Source: Rubrobacter taiwanensis (GTDB taxonomy: Bacteria > Actinomycetota > Rubrobacteria > Rubrobacterales > Rubrobacteraceae). Taken from it: a stretch of DNA of 64,000 nucleotides. The position numbers and the translations under genes were made by a program. Position 1 is the stretch's first letter. Every line of letters starts with the position of its first letter. The stretch spans positions 1 through 64,000 of the forward strand of contig NZ_SKBU01000031.1 of NCBI RefSeq assembly GCF_004337705.1, in the 5' to 3' direction. This document shows positions 49,268-57,026 of the stretch, piece after piece. Under the pieces are notes generated by a model, which did no database searches, was not told the origin of the DNA, and was given only the letters and a program-made list of their open reading frames with translations.

Positions 49268-51073
49268 CTAGCTGCCGGCGTAGAGGCGCTCTATCTGGCC
49301 CGCGTAGCGCTCCTGCACGACGCGCATCTTGACCTTGAGCGTCGGGGTGAGCTCGCCCTCCTCCTGGGAGAACTCGCGCGCGAGCAGTGCGAACTTCTTG
49401 GGCCGCTCGTAGTCGGCGAACTCGGCGCAGGCGGTGTCTATGTCTTTCTGGATGAGCTCGCGGACCCGCTCATCCTCCGCCAGTTCTGCGGGCGCGGCGT
49501 CCGTTGCCAGCCTGTTTCGGACGGCCTCGTAGTCCGGCACGATAAGCGCCGAGACGTACTTGCGCCCGTCGCCGAGCAACACGGCCTGCGAGATGTGCGG
49601 CATGGTGACGAGCTTCGTCTCGATCGGCTGGGGGGCGACGTTCTTGCCGGTACTGAGCACGATAAGGTTCTTCAACCGGTCCGTGATCTTGAGGTAGCCC
49701 TCATCGTCTATCTCGCCGATGTCCCCGGTCTTAAACCAGCCGTCCTCGGTGAAGGCTGCCTCGGTCTCCTCCGGGAGGTTGAAGTAGCCCCGCATGACGT
49801 GCGGGCCGCGGGTCTGGATCTCCCCGTGCTCCCCGATCCTGACCTCCACGTTGAAGAGCGGCAGCCCGACCGTGCCGAACTTCTCCCGCCCGAGCCGGTT
49901 GCAGGAGATCACGGGCGAGGTCTCGGTGAGCCCGTAGCCCTCCAGGATAGGCACCCCGGCGGCGTAGAAGAACTCTCCGATCTCAGCCTCCAGCTTGGCG
50001 CCGCCGGAGACGAAGAACCGCAGCCTCCCTCCCGTGGCTTCCCGGATCTTGTTGAAGACCAGCCTCTCGAAGAGCCCGAGCTTGAACCTGAGCCACGCGC
50101 CGGGCTCCCGCCCCCGCAGTCGCAGCCGGTACTTCTCGCGCCCGGCCGCGATGGCGGCGGCGGCCAGCTTCCGGCGCAGCGCAGGCCCCTGCGAGAGCCG
50201 CTGCTGCACCCGGTCGTACATCTTCTCGTACAGGCGCGGCACGCTCGGGACCACGGTCGGCCTCACCTCGCGCAGGTTCTCCGGAACCTTCTCGATCGAC
50301 TCGGCGTAGTAGATGGAGCATCCCAGCGTGAGCGCCACGAACTGACCCGCCGTCCGCTCGAAGATGTGCGAGAGCGGCAGCAGGGAGAGGAAGACGTCTT
50401 CGGGCCGCAGCGGAACGGCCTCCACTATGCCCTCGATGTTCGAGAGGATGTTGTCGTGCGTCAGGATGACGCCCTTCGGAGCCCCGGTGGTCCCGCTGGT
50501 GTAGAGGATGGTGGCCACCTCGTCCCGGCCGATGCCCCCCCAGACCTCGCGCCAGTCCTCCTTCGGGCGCTCCTCTCCGGAGCGGTAGACGCTCTCGAAG
50601 CGCAGCGTCTTCTCGTTCTCGCCGGTGAACGCGTCGTCCATCACGACGACGGGGAAGTCCTCCTGGACCTCCCGGACCCGGCGCAGCAGCTCCTCATTCT
50701 CCACGATGACCGCCCGGGCCTCGGAGTCCTCAAGAATGTGCTCTATCTGATGCGGCTCCAGAGTGGGGTAGATGGGAACCGTCGCCGCTCCCAGGCTCTG
50801 AATGGCGTAGTCCGAGATGGCCCACTCCGGACGGTTGGCGGACATGAGCGCCATCCGGTCCCCGCGCTCCACCCCCAGAGCCGCCATCCCGGCGGCGAAC
50901 CGCTCTACCCGCTCCCCAAGCTCGCGGTAGGAGATCTCCCGCCAGCCACCGCCGGCCTTGTATGCAAGAGCGGTCTTCTCCGGTCGCCGCTCGACGTTGC
51001 GGAAGAGCGCCTGCACGAGATTGGGGATATCCTTGACGCTATCGCTGAGACGGATGCCGGCTTCTTGCTGCAT
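49268..51073 (-). CDS. Long-chain acyl-CoA synthetase (FAA1 type)
   Basis: 601 residues from ATG 51073, which has GGGAAAGGACTG upstream. FAA1/COG1022 class: ILYTSGTTGAPKGVILTHDN near 186, LLPLSHIFERTAG near 227, RFFVSGGAKLEAEIGEFFYA near 328, GYGLTETSP near 356, FKTGDIGEIDDEG near 423, LKNLIVLSTGKNVAPQPIE near 444. This class has a longer C-terminal region than FadD and often loads very-long-chain or branched acids; the extra 80 residues here contain helices but no separate domain. With fadD it gives the locus two ligases of different type. Divergent from the acyl-CoA dehydrogenase gene across 146 bases. Confidence 0.88.
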   Translation of the reverse strand: MQQEAGIRLSDSVKDIPNLVQALFRNVERRPEKTALAYKAGGGWREISYRELGERVERFAAGMAALGVERGDRMALMSANRPEWAISDYAIQSLGAATVPIYPTLEPHQIEHILEDSEARAVIVENEELLRRVREVQEDFPVVVMDDAFTGENEKTLRFESVYRSGEERPKEDWREVWGGIGRDEVATILYTSGTTGAPKGVILTHDNILSNIEGIVEAVPLRPEDVFLSLLPLSHIFERTAGQFVALTLGCSIYYAESIEKVPENLREVRPTVVPSVPRLYEKMYDRVQQRLSQGPALRRKLAAAAIAAGREKYRLRLRGREPGAWLRFKLGLFERLVFNKIREATGGRLRFFVSGGAKLEAEIGEFFYAAGVPILEGYGLTETSPVISCNRLGREKFGTVGLPLFNVEVRIGEHGEIQTRGPHVMRGYFNLPEETEAAFTEDGWFKTGDIGEIDDEGYLKITDRLKNLIVLSTGKNVAPQPIETKLVTMPHISQAVLLGDGRKYVSALIVPDYEAVRNRLATDAAPAELAEDERVRELIQKDIDTACAEFADYERPKKFALLAREFSQEEGELTPTLKVKMRVVQERYAGQIERLYAGS

Positions 51074-51099
51074 GATGACAGTCCTTTCCCTTCGCGATG

Positions 51100-51129
51100 T
51101 TGTCAATTTTGATATTCTAAACCTATAAT
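51100..51129 (+). promoter_or_regulatory. Promoter for the acyl-CoA dehydrogenase gene
   Basis: TTGTCA (51100-51105), 18-base AT-rich spacer, perfect TATAAT (51124-51129). The spacer start holds TCAATTTTGA (51103-51112), an interrupted palindrome that could be an operator. The transcript would have a leader of about 85 bases. Confidence 0.6.
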
Positions 51130-51219
51130 AGCACGGCCTCCGGCCGGGCAGGAAGAATCCGTGCTTGCGGGACCGGTCTCGGGGGCCGTATTTCCGGGAG
51201 AGCGAAGAGAGGGAGAGGC

Positions 51220-52410
51220 ATGATCACCGAGGAGCTCAGGCGGTCTCAGGGCACTGACTTCTACCTTATGGACGAGCTGCTCACCGACGAGGAGCGGGCG
51301 GTACGGGACAAGGTCCGGCGCTTCTGCGACGAGGAGCTCATTCCGGTCGCGAACGAGTACTGGGAGAGGGGGGAGTTTCCGTTCGATCTGGTACCGAAGG
51401 TCGCCGGGCTGGGCATCGCGGGCGGCACCATAAGGGGTTACGGGTGTCCGGGGCTCTCGCCGGTGGCGGAGGGCCTGATCGGGATGGAGATGGCCCGGGG
51501 CGACGGCAGCTTCAACACCTTCTTCGGGGTGCACTCGGGGCTCGCGATGCAGTCCATCGCTCTTCTGGGGAGCGAGGAGCAGAAGGAGAAGTGGCTGCCG
51601 GTCATGGCGAGGATGGAGAAGATCGGAGCCTTCGGTCTCACCGAGCCTAACCACGGCTCCGACGTGGTCATGCTGGAGACCAGCGCCCGCAGGGACGGAG
51701 ATGAGTACGTCCTCAACGGGGAGAAGCGCTGGATCGGGAACGCCTCGTTTGCGGACGTGGTCATAATCTGGGCCCGGGACGAGGAGGGCGAGGTCGGCGG
51801 CTTTCTGGTCGAGAAGGGCGCGCCCGGCTACACCGCCGAGGTGATGAAGGGCAAGATCTCCAAGCGCGCCGTCTGGCAGGCCGAGATCAAGCTGGAGAAC
51901 GTGCGCGTGCCCGCCGAGAACCGGCTGGCGAAGGCCAACTCGTTCAAGGACACGGCTAAGGTGCTCACCGCCACGCGCTACGGCGTGGCCTGGGAGGCGA
52001 TCGGGCACGCCATAGCGGCCTACGAGGCGGCGCTCGCCTACGCCCAGCAGCGGTCGCAGTTCTTCAAGCCGCTGGTGAACTACCAGCTCATCCAGAGCAA
52101 GCTGGCCGGGATGCTGGCCGAGATCACCTCCATGCAGCTTCTTTGCTACCGGCTCTCCCAGCTCGCCGCCGAGGGCAAGATGACGCCGGGGATGGCCTCG
52201 CTGGCGAAGATGAACAACGCCCGCAAGGCCCGCAAGGTGGTCGCCGAGGCCCGGGACATGCTCGGCGGCAACGGCATCCTGCTGGATTACCACGTGGCCC
52301 GGCACTTCGCCGACATGGAGGCCGTCTACACCTACGAGGGGACCGACACCGTGCAGTCGCTCATCGTGGGGCGCGAGATCACGGGCGTGCAGGCCTTCTC
52401 CCAGAGGTAG
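51220..52410 (+). CDS. Acyl-CoA dehydrogenase (glutaryl-CoA dehydrogenase-like)
   Basis: 396 residues, FAD-dependent acyl-CoA dehydrogenase. FAD-binding FGLTEPNHGSD near 144 and RDMLGGNGI near 344 are typical; the catalytic base is the glutamate in AVYTYEGTDTVQ near 378. The C-terminal third (RKVVAEARDMLGGNGI, then LIVGREITGVQAF) is closest in style to glutaryl-CoA dehydrogenases and plant short-chain acyl-CoA oxidase ACX4. The segment GDGSFNTFFGVHSGL, however, lacks the arginine that binds the glutaryl carboxylate in known glutaryl-CoA dehydrogenases, so a simple short- or medium-chain substrate is more likely. Stands alone with its own promoter. Confidence 0.85.
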   Translation: MITEELRRSQGTDFYLMDELLTDEERAVRDKVRRFCDEELIPVANEYWERGEFPFDLVPKVAGLGIAGGTIRGYGCPGLSPVAEGLIGMEMARGDGSFNTFFGVHSGLAMQSIALLGSEEQKEKWLPVMARMEKIGAFGLTEPNHGSDVVMLETSARRDGDEYVLNGEKRWIGNASFADVVIIWARDEEGEVGGFLVEKGAPGYTAEVMKGKISKRAVWQAEIKLENVRVPAENRLAKANSFKDTAKVLTATRYGVAWEAIGHAIAAYEAALAYAQQRSQFFKPLVNYQLIQSKLAGMLAEITSMQLLCYRLSQLAAEGKMTPGMASLAKMNNARKARKVVAEARDMLGGNGILLDYHVARHFADMEAVYTYEGTDTVQSLIVGREITGVQAFSQR

Positions 52411-52468
52411 GCGCGGCCCGGCCGGGAGAGTGGCATGCCTCCGGCCGGAGCGGGTAGACTCTCAGGGA

Positions 52469-53962
52469 ATGAGACTGCGCGGGCGCACCCTGGCTGAAGC
52501 TGCGAGCTCCGACCGGCCGGACGAGCGGCTGGACCGGATCCTGGCCCGGATCACCGACTCGCCGCTGCGCGGGGGCAACCGGCTTACGCTGCTGCGCGAC
52601 GGGCCCGTCACCTTCGACGACTGGCTTAAGGCCATCGGGCGCGCCGAACGCTGGGTGCACCTGGAGAACTACATCTTCCGCGCGGACAACACGGGCCGGC
52701 GCTTCGCCGAGGCCCTCTGCCAGAAAGCCTCGGAAGGCGTGCGCGTGCGGGTGCTCGTGGACTGGTTCGGCTGTCTGGGCGTGCCGCGCGCGTTCTGGCA
52801 GCGGCTCCGGGATGCGGGGGCCGAGGTGCGCATGGTAAACCCGCCGGCTCCGGGGCGGCTGGCGGGCGCGGTCCGCAGAGACCACCGCAAGCTGCTGGCG
52901 GTGGACGGTGTCTACGCCTCCACCGGGGGCGTCTGCATCGGCGACGACTGGCTGCAGACTTCGCCGGAGACCGGCCTGACCTACCGGGACACGGCGGTGA
53001 GCGTGCGGGGCCCGGCGGTGGCCGACCTGGAGCGGGCCTTCGCGAGCTTGTGGGACCGGACCGGAGATCCCCTCCCCGGTGACGAGCGGCCCGCCGCCGG
53101 GAGCATCCCGGCGGCCGGGAGGGAGGCCGTGCGCGTCGTCATCCAGGAGCCGGGCAAGATGCGCATCCTGCGGGCGCTGGAGTTCCTGTGCGCAGGGGTC
53201 GAGGAGCGGCTCTGGATCTCCGACGCCTACTTCGTCTCCGTGCCGGTGCTCAACCTGGCGCTGATGTCGGCCGCGCGGGACGGAGTGGACGTGCGGCTGC
53301 TGCTGCCGGCCACCAACGACCTGCCCTGGATCGGGCTCCTCTCCCGCACCGGCTACCGGCAACTGCTTGAGGCCGGGGTGAGCATCTGGGAGTACGGCGG
53401 CCCGATGATGCATGCCAAGACCACCGTCGCCGACGGCTGGTGGTCCCGGATCGGATCTACGAACCTGAACGTCGGCAGCCTGGTGGCCAACTGGGAGCTG
53501 GATCTGGTGGCCGAGGACCGGGACTTCGGCGCGCGGATGGAGCGGATGTTCGAGGAAGATCTGGCCAACGCCCGCGAGATACAGCTCGTCCGGACCGCCC
53601 GCCGCCCGAAGCCCGAGCCGGAGCGCCCCATCAGCCGCTCCGAACGCCGGGTCCAGCGCGGCGGGCCCGGGAGCGGGTCCCAGGCGACCGCCACGCTCAG
53701 GAGGGTCGGCGGTGTTGCGCTCCAGACGAGCACGACCCCCGTGAACACACACGAACGGACCATAAACGCGGCCGTCGGCGGCGCCCTGCTGGGGATCTCC
53801 GTCCTCGGAGTTCGCTTCCCGAGGCTCCTCTCCTGGCCCCTGGCCGCCGCGGGTTCCCTCGCCGGCGCCTCTCTCCTGCTGCGCGCCGCCCGGGCCGGCG
53901 GCGAACCGGGGATGAGCGCGCGCTCTTACCGGCCCCGCGGGAAGCCGGCAGAGGATGTATGA
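52469..53962 (+). CDS. Phospholipase D family protein, cardiolipin synthase B-like
   Basis: 497 residues from ATG 52469. Two HKD motifs: HRKLLAVDGVYASTGG near residue 138 and HAKTTVADGWWSRIGSTNLN near 314, both with the full H-x-K-x4-D set. Central features (WVHLENYIFRADNTGRRFAE near 56, LLPATNDLPWIGLLS) match ClsB-type cardiolipin synthases that transfer a phosphatidyl group to glycerol compounds. Unlike ClsA there are no N-terminal membrane spans; instead the last 100 residues are basic then contain two hydrophobic helices (GALLGISVLGVRFPRLLS and LAAAGSLAGASLLLRAA), an unusual C-terminal anchor. Confidence 0.82.
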   Translation: MRLRGRTLAEAASSDRPDERLDRILARITDSPLRGGNRLTLLRDGPVTFDDWLKAIGRAERWVHLENYIFRADNTGRRFAEALCQKASEGVRVRVLVDWFGCLGVPRAFWQRLRDAGAEVRMVNPPAPGRLAGAVRRDHRKLLAVDGVYASTGGVCIGDDWLQTSPETGLTYRDTAVSVRGPAVADLERAFASLWDRTGDPLPGDERPAAGSIPAAGREAVRVVIQEPGKMRILRALEFLCAGVEERLWISDAYFVSVPVLNLALMSAARDGVDVRLLLPATNDLPWIGLLSRTGYRQLLEAGVSIWEYGGPMMHAKTTVADGWWSRIGSTNLNVGSLVANWELDLVAEDRDFGARMERMFEEDLANAREIQLVRTARRPKPEPERPISRSERRVQRGGPGSGSQATATLRRVGGVALQTSTTPVNTHERTINAAVGGALLGISVLGVRFPRLLSWPLAAAGSLAGASLLLRAARAGGEPGMSARSYRPRGKPAEDV

Positions 53963-54001
53963 TCTCCCCGTAACCTGACGCGGAGGTTGAGGAGGGTTTT
54001 G

Positions 54002-55408
54002 ATGCCGGATCTCGCCGTGGTGGGCGCCGGTACGATGGGCGCGGGGATAGCAGAGGCCGCCGCGCTGGCGGGCCTCTCGGTCGTGATGGTGGACCGGGAG
54101 GAGGCGGTGCTCGAACGGGGCCGCGCCCGCATCGAGAGAGACCTGAACCGCCGGGTGGAGAAGGGACGCATCTCCGAATCCGACCGGGACGCCGCACTGG
54201 AGCGCGTGAGATCCGGCACCGACCTCGACCTCTGCGCCGACGCGCCGTTCGTGATCGAGGCCGTCTTCGAGGATCTGGACGTGAAACGGGAGGTGTTCTC
54301 GCAGCTGGACCGGGAGGCCCCGCGCGACGTGGTGCTCGCCACGAACACATCCTCGCTCTCAGTAGCCCGCATAGCCGCCGCCACCGAACGGCCGGAGCGC
54401 GTGGTCGGGATGCACTTCTTCAACCCGGTCCCGGCCCTGAAGCTGGTAGAGGTCGTCGCCGGACCGCTCACCGCCCCGGAGGTCGTACGCAAGACCTCCT
54501 CCCTCGCGGAGAGGCTGGGCAAGGTCCCCGTCGTGACCGCCGACACACCGGGGTTCATCGTGAACCGGGTCGCCCGGCCGTTCTACCTGGAGGGGCTGCG
54601 GCTGCTGGAGGCCGGCGGCGAGCCCGCACAGATAGACGCCGCCCTCGAGGGAGCAGGCTTCCGCATGGGACCTTTCCGGCTCATGGACCTGATCGGGGTG
54701 GATATCAATCTCGCCACCTCGGAGTCCATGTACGAACGCTCCTACGGCCTGCCGCGCTACCGCCCCTCCCACCTGCAGCGCAGCATGGTCGAAGCCGGGC
54801 TGCTGGGCCGCAAGACCGGCCGCGGATTCTACGAGTACGAAGGCGGGGAAGAGACCGCCGAGGAGCCCGGGACCTTCGACCCCGGCCGGTTCTTCCTCAC
54901 CGGAGACGACGAGCTGGCCGCAGCCCTCGGCGTGAAGACCGGCCGGGGAGAGGTCGAGATCCGGGCCCTCAGAGACGAAGAGACGCTGGCCGCCACCGGA
55001 GCACCGGTCGGTATCCGGCGCTTCTCCAACGCCTCCACCGCCGTGGAGCTTGCAGGCAATGCCGATCGCGCCACCCGCCGCGAGATCCGGGCGCTCGTCC
55101 GCGCCGCAGGCCTCACCCCCGCCTGGGTCCCGGACCTGCCCGCCGGGGCCGCACTCCGCACGGTCGCCGCGCTCGCCAACGAAGCCGCCTTCGCACTCGC
55201 CGAAGGCGTCGCCTCCGCAGAGGACATAGACCGCGCCATGCAGCTCGGCGTCAACTACCCGAAGGGACCGCTCGCCTGGGCCGACGAGCTGGGAGCGGAA
55301 CGCATACTGCGCGTCCTCGACGCCTTGCGCGCCCTGCACGGAGACGCCTACGCCGCCGCCCCGCTGCTCCGCAACCGGGCGGCAGGCGGAAAACCCCTCT
55401 CCCGGTAA
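54002..55408 (+). CDS. 3-hydroxyacyl-CoA dehydrogenase
   Basis: 468 residues from ATG 54002 (GAGGAGGG upstream). NAD-binding domain: LAVVGAGTMGAGIAEAAALAG at 4-24, ATNTSSLSVARIAAAT near 118, GMHFFNPVPALKLVEVV with the catalytic histidine near 137, and NRVARPFYLEGLRL near 190. Two 3HCDH C-terminal domains follow, the second from about 340 (SAEDIDRAMQLGVNYPKGPL near 405), the layout of PaaH/FadB2-type enzymes. Oxidises 3-hydroxyacyl-CoA to 3-ketoacyl-CoA; PaaH acts in phenylacetate breakdown, but no other paa genes are visible here. A perfect 16-base palindrome follows the stop codon. Confidence 0.9.
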   Translation: MPDLAVVGAGTMGAGIAEAAALAGLSVVMVDREEAVLERGRARIERDLNRRVEKGRISESDRDAALERVRSGTDLDLCADAPFVIEAVFEDLDVKREVFSQLDREAPRDVVLATNTSSLSVARIAAATERPERVVGMHFFNPVPALKLVEVVAGPLTAPEVVRKTSSLAERLGKVPVVTADTPGFIVNRVARPFYLEGLRLLEAGGEPAQIDAALEGAGFRMGPFRLMDLIGVDINLATSESMYERSYGLPRYRPSHLQRSMVEAGLLGRKTGRGFYEYEGGEETAEEPGTFDPGRFFLTGDDELAAALGVKTGRGEVEIRALRDEETLAATGAPVGIRRFSNASTAVELAGNADRATRREIRALVRAAGLTPAWVPDLPAGAALRTVAALANEAAFALAEGVASAEDIDRAMQLGVNYPKGPLAWADELGAERILRVLDALRALHGDAYAAAPLLRNRAAGGKPLSR

Positions 55409-55417
55409 CTGGAAAAA

Positions 55418-55433
55418 AACTGACCGGTCAGTT
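55418..55433. promoter_or_regulatory. Perfect palindrome, probable TetR-family operator
   Basis: AACTGACCGGTCAGTT is a perfect 16-base palindrome. Sites containing TGACCGGTCA are common targets of TetR-family repressors. It lies 10 bases after the dehydrogenase stop and 100 bases before the aldehyde dehydrogenase start. No TetR gene is in the window, so the regulator must act from elsewhere. Confidence 0.6.
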
Positions 55434-55532
55434 AAGATGTATCCGGCCCGGGGGCCGGGAGGCGTTCTGCGGGCGTTAGAGGGAGAGGAGGCGGCCGGTG
55501 CCTCGCTCCTGGCCGGGCGAAAGGAGCATTCG

Positions 55533-56969
55533 ATGGCTGAGATGTTCATCGGCGGCAGGTATATCGAGGCTGGGGTGGAGCGGATCTCCGTTGTGAACCC
55601 TGCGACCGGGGAAGAGGTGGACACCGTTCCGGCGGCCGGGGCGGAGGAGGTAGATGCGGCGGTCGGCAGCGCGTACGAGGCGTTCGCGGGCTGGCGCGAC
55701 CTTCCGGCCTCCCGGCGGGGTGAGATTCTGCTGGAGTGTGCGCGGGCGGTGCTTGAGAGGGTTGACGAGCTCGCGCCGGTGTTGACCGCCGAGCAGGGCA
55801 AACCGCTGCGGGAGGCGCGGCTGGAGATCCGGCGCTGCTTCCACACGCTAGAGCATTACGCGGGGCTCGCCAAGAACCTGCGCGGCGGGTACGTGCCGGA
55901 TCTGGACCGGGATACCTACGGTCTCATCATCAAGCGGCCGCTGGGTGTGGTGGGGGCCATCGTGCCCTGGAACTTCCCGACCACGCTGCTCGCCAACAAG
56001 CTCGGTCCGGCGCTCGTAACCGGGAATGTGGTCGTTGCCAAGCCGGCGGAGACCACCCCGCTCGTCACGCTGCGGCTGGCCGGGATCATGCACGAGGCCG
56101 GGCTGCCCGCCGGGGTGTTCAACGTGGTCACCGGGACCGGGCCGGAGGCCGGGCAGGCGCTGGCCGGGCATCCGCGGGTACGCAAGGTAGCGTTCACCGG
56201 GTCCACGCCGGTCGGCAAGAAGCTCATGGCGCTGGCGGCGGGCGACCTCAAGCGCACCACGCTGGAGCTCGGCGGCTCGGACCCCATGATCGTCTGCGAG
56301 GATGCGGATCTAGACCGGGCCGCGAGCGCGGCCAGCGTCGGGCGCTTCTTCAACTGCGGGCAGGCGTGCCTGGCGATAAAGCGTCTCTACGTCTTCGAGA
56401 GCGTGGCGGACGAGTTTTTAGAGAAGCTGCTCGGTAAGGTGCGAAAGCTTCGCGTGGGGCCGGGGACGGAGGAGGGGGCGATCCTCGGCCCCCTGCACAC
56501 GCCGGAGGGACGCGAGCTGCTGGAGCGTCAGGTAGAGGACGCCGTGGACTCCGGCGCGGAGGTGCTGCACGGTGCTAAGCGGCCTGGGGGCGAGAAGTAC
56601 GAGCGGGGCAACTTCTACGAGCCCACGCTTCTGCTCGAGCCCTCGCACGGCTCCCGGGTGGCGAGGGAGGAGGTCTTCGGTCCGGCGCTGCCCATCTGGC
56701 GGGTGCGGGACATGGACGAAGCGCTGGAGCTGGCCAACGGCTCCATCTACGGGCTGGGGTCTTCTATATGGACGCGGGATCTCGACCGGGCCTCGGATGC
56801 GGCGGAGAAGATAGAGGCCGGCTACACCTGGATCAACTCCCCGCAGGTCGTCTACGACGAGCTGCCGTTCGGGGGCTGGAAGCAGTCCGGCTACGGCAAG
56901 GAGCACGGCATGGAGGCCCTCGACTACTACACGGAGAGCAAGTCGGTCGTCGTCCGGCGCGGCGGCTGA
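55533..56969 (+). CDS. Aldehyde dehydrogenase (third ALDH of the window)
   Basis: 478 residues from ATG 55533 (AAAGGAGCATTCG); an upstream in-frame start at 55437 would lie just beyond the palindrome. Catalytic glutamate in LELGGSDPM near 249, cysteine in NCGQACLAIKRLYV near 279, coenzyme stretch VGAIVPWNFPTTLLANKLGP near 144. Resembles succinate-semialdehyde and other NAD(P)-dependent dehydrogenases; the CGQACLA active-site context differs from both ALDHs of the polyamine operon. Substrate unknown. Candidates include aldehydes from aromatic or lipid breakdown. Its stop lies in the loop of the terminator that follows. Confidence 0.82.
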   Translation: MAEMFIGGRYIEAGVERISVVNPATGEEVDTVPAAGAEEVDAAVGSAYEAFAGWRDLPASRRGEILLECARAVLERVDELAPVLTAEQGKPLREARLEIRRCFHTLEHYAGLAKNLRGGYVPDLDRDTYGLIIKRPLGVVGAIVPWNFPTTLLANKLGPALVTGNVVVAKPAETTPLVTLRLAGIMHEAGLPAGVFNVVTGTGPEAGQALAGHPRVRKVAFTGSTPVGKKLMALAAGDLKRTTLELGGSDPMIVCEDADLDRAASAASVGRFFNCGQACLAIKRLYVFESVADEFLEKLLGKVRKLRVGPGTEEGAILGPLHTPEGRELLERQVEDAVDSGAEVLHGAKRPGGEKYERGNFYEPTLLLEPSHGSRVAREEVFGPALPIWRVRDMDEALELANGSIYGLGSSIWTRDLDRASDAAEKIEAGYTWINSPQVVYDELPFGGWKQSGYGKEHGMEALDYYTESKSVVVRRGG

Positions 56970-56982
56970 GGCACCGCCGCGC
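56957..56982 (+). terminator. Terminator after the aldehyde dehydrogenase gene
   Basis: GCGCGGCGG (56957-56965) and CCGCCGCGC (56974-56982) form a perfect 9-base stem with an 8-base loop holding the TGA stop (56967-56969). TAAAATGTTATATA follows, weakly T-rich. Confidence 0.7.
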
Positions 56983-56994
56983 TAAAATGTTATA

Positions 56995-57000
56995 TATAAT
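56995..57000 (+). promoter_or_regulatory. Possible -10 of the ammonia-lyase gene
   Basis: TATAAT within TTATATATAATGTAAAAAG, an AT-rich patch 27 bases before the ATG at 57027. No good -35 is found because the terminator stem occupies that position, so an activator may be required. Confidence 0.4.
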
Positions 57001-57026
57001 GTAAAAAGTCCGAAGGGGTGACGGGC

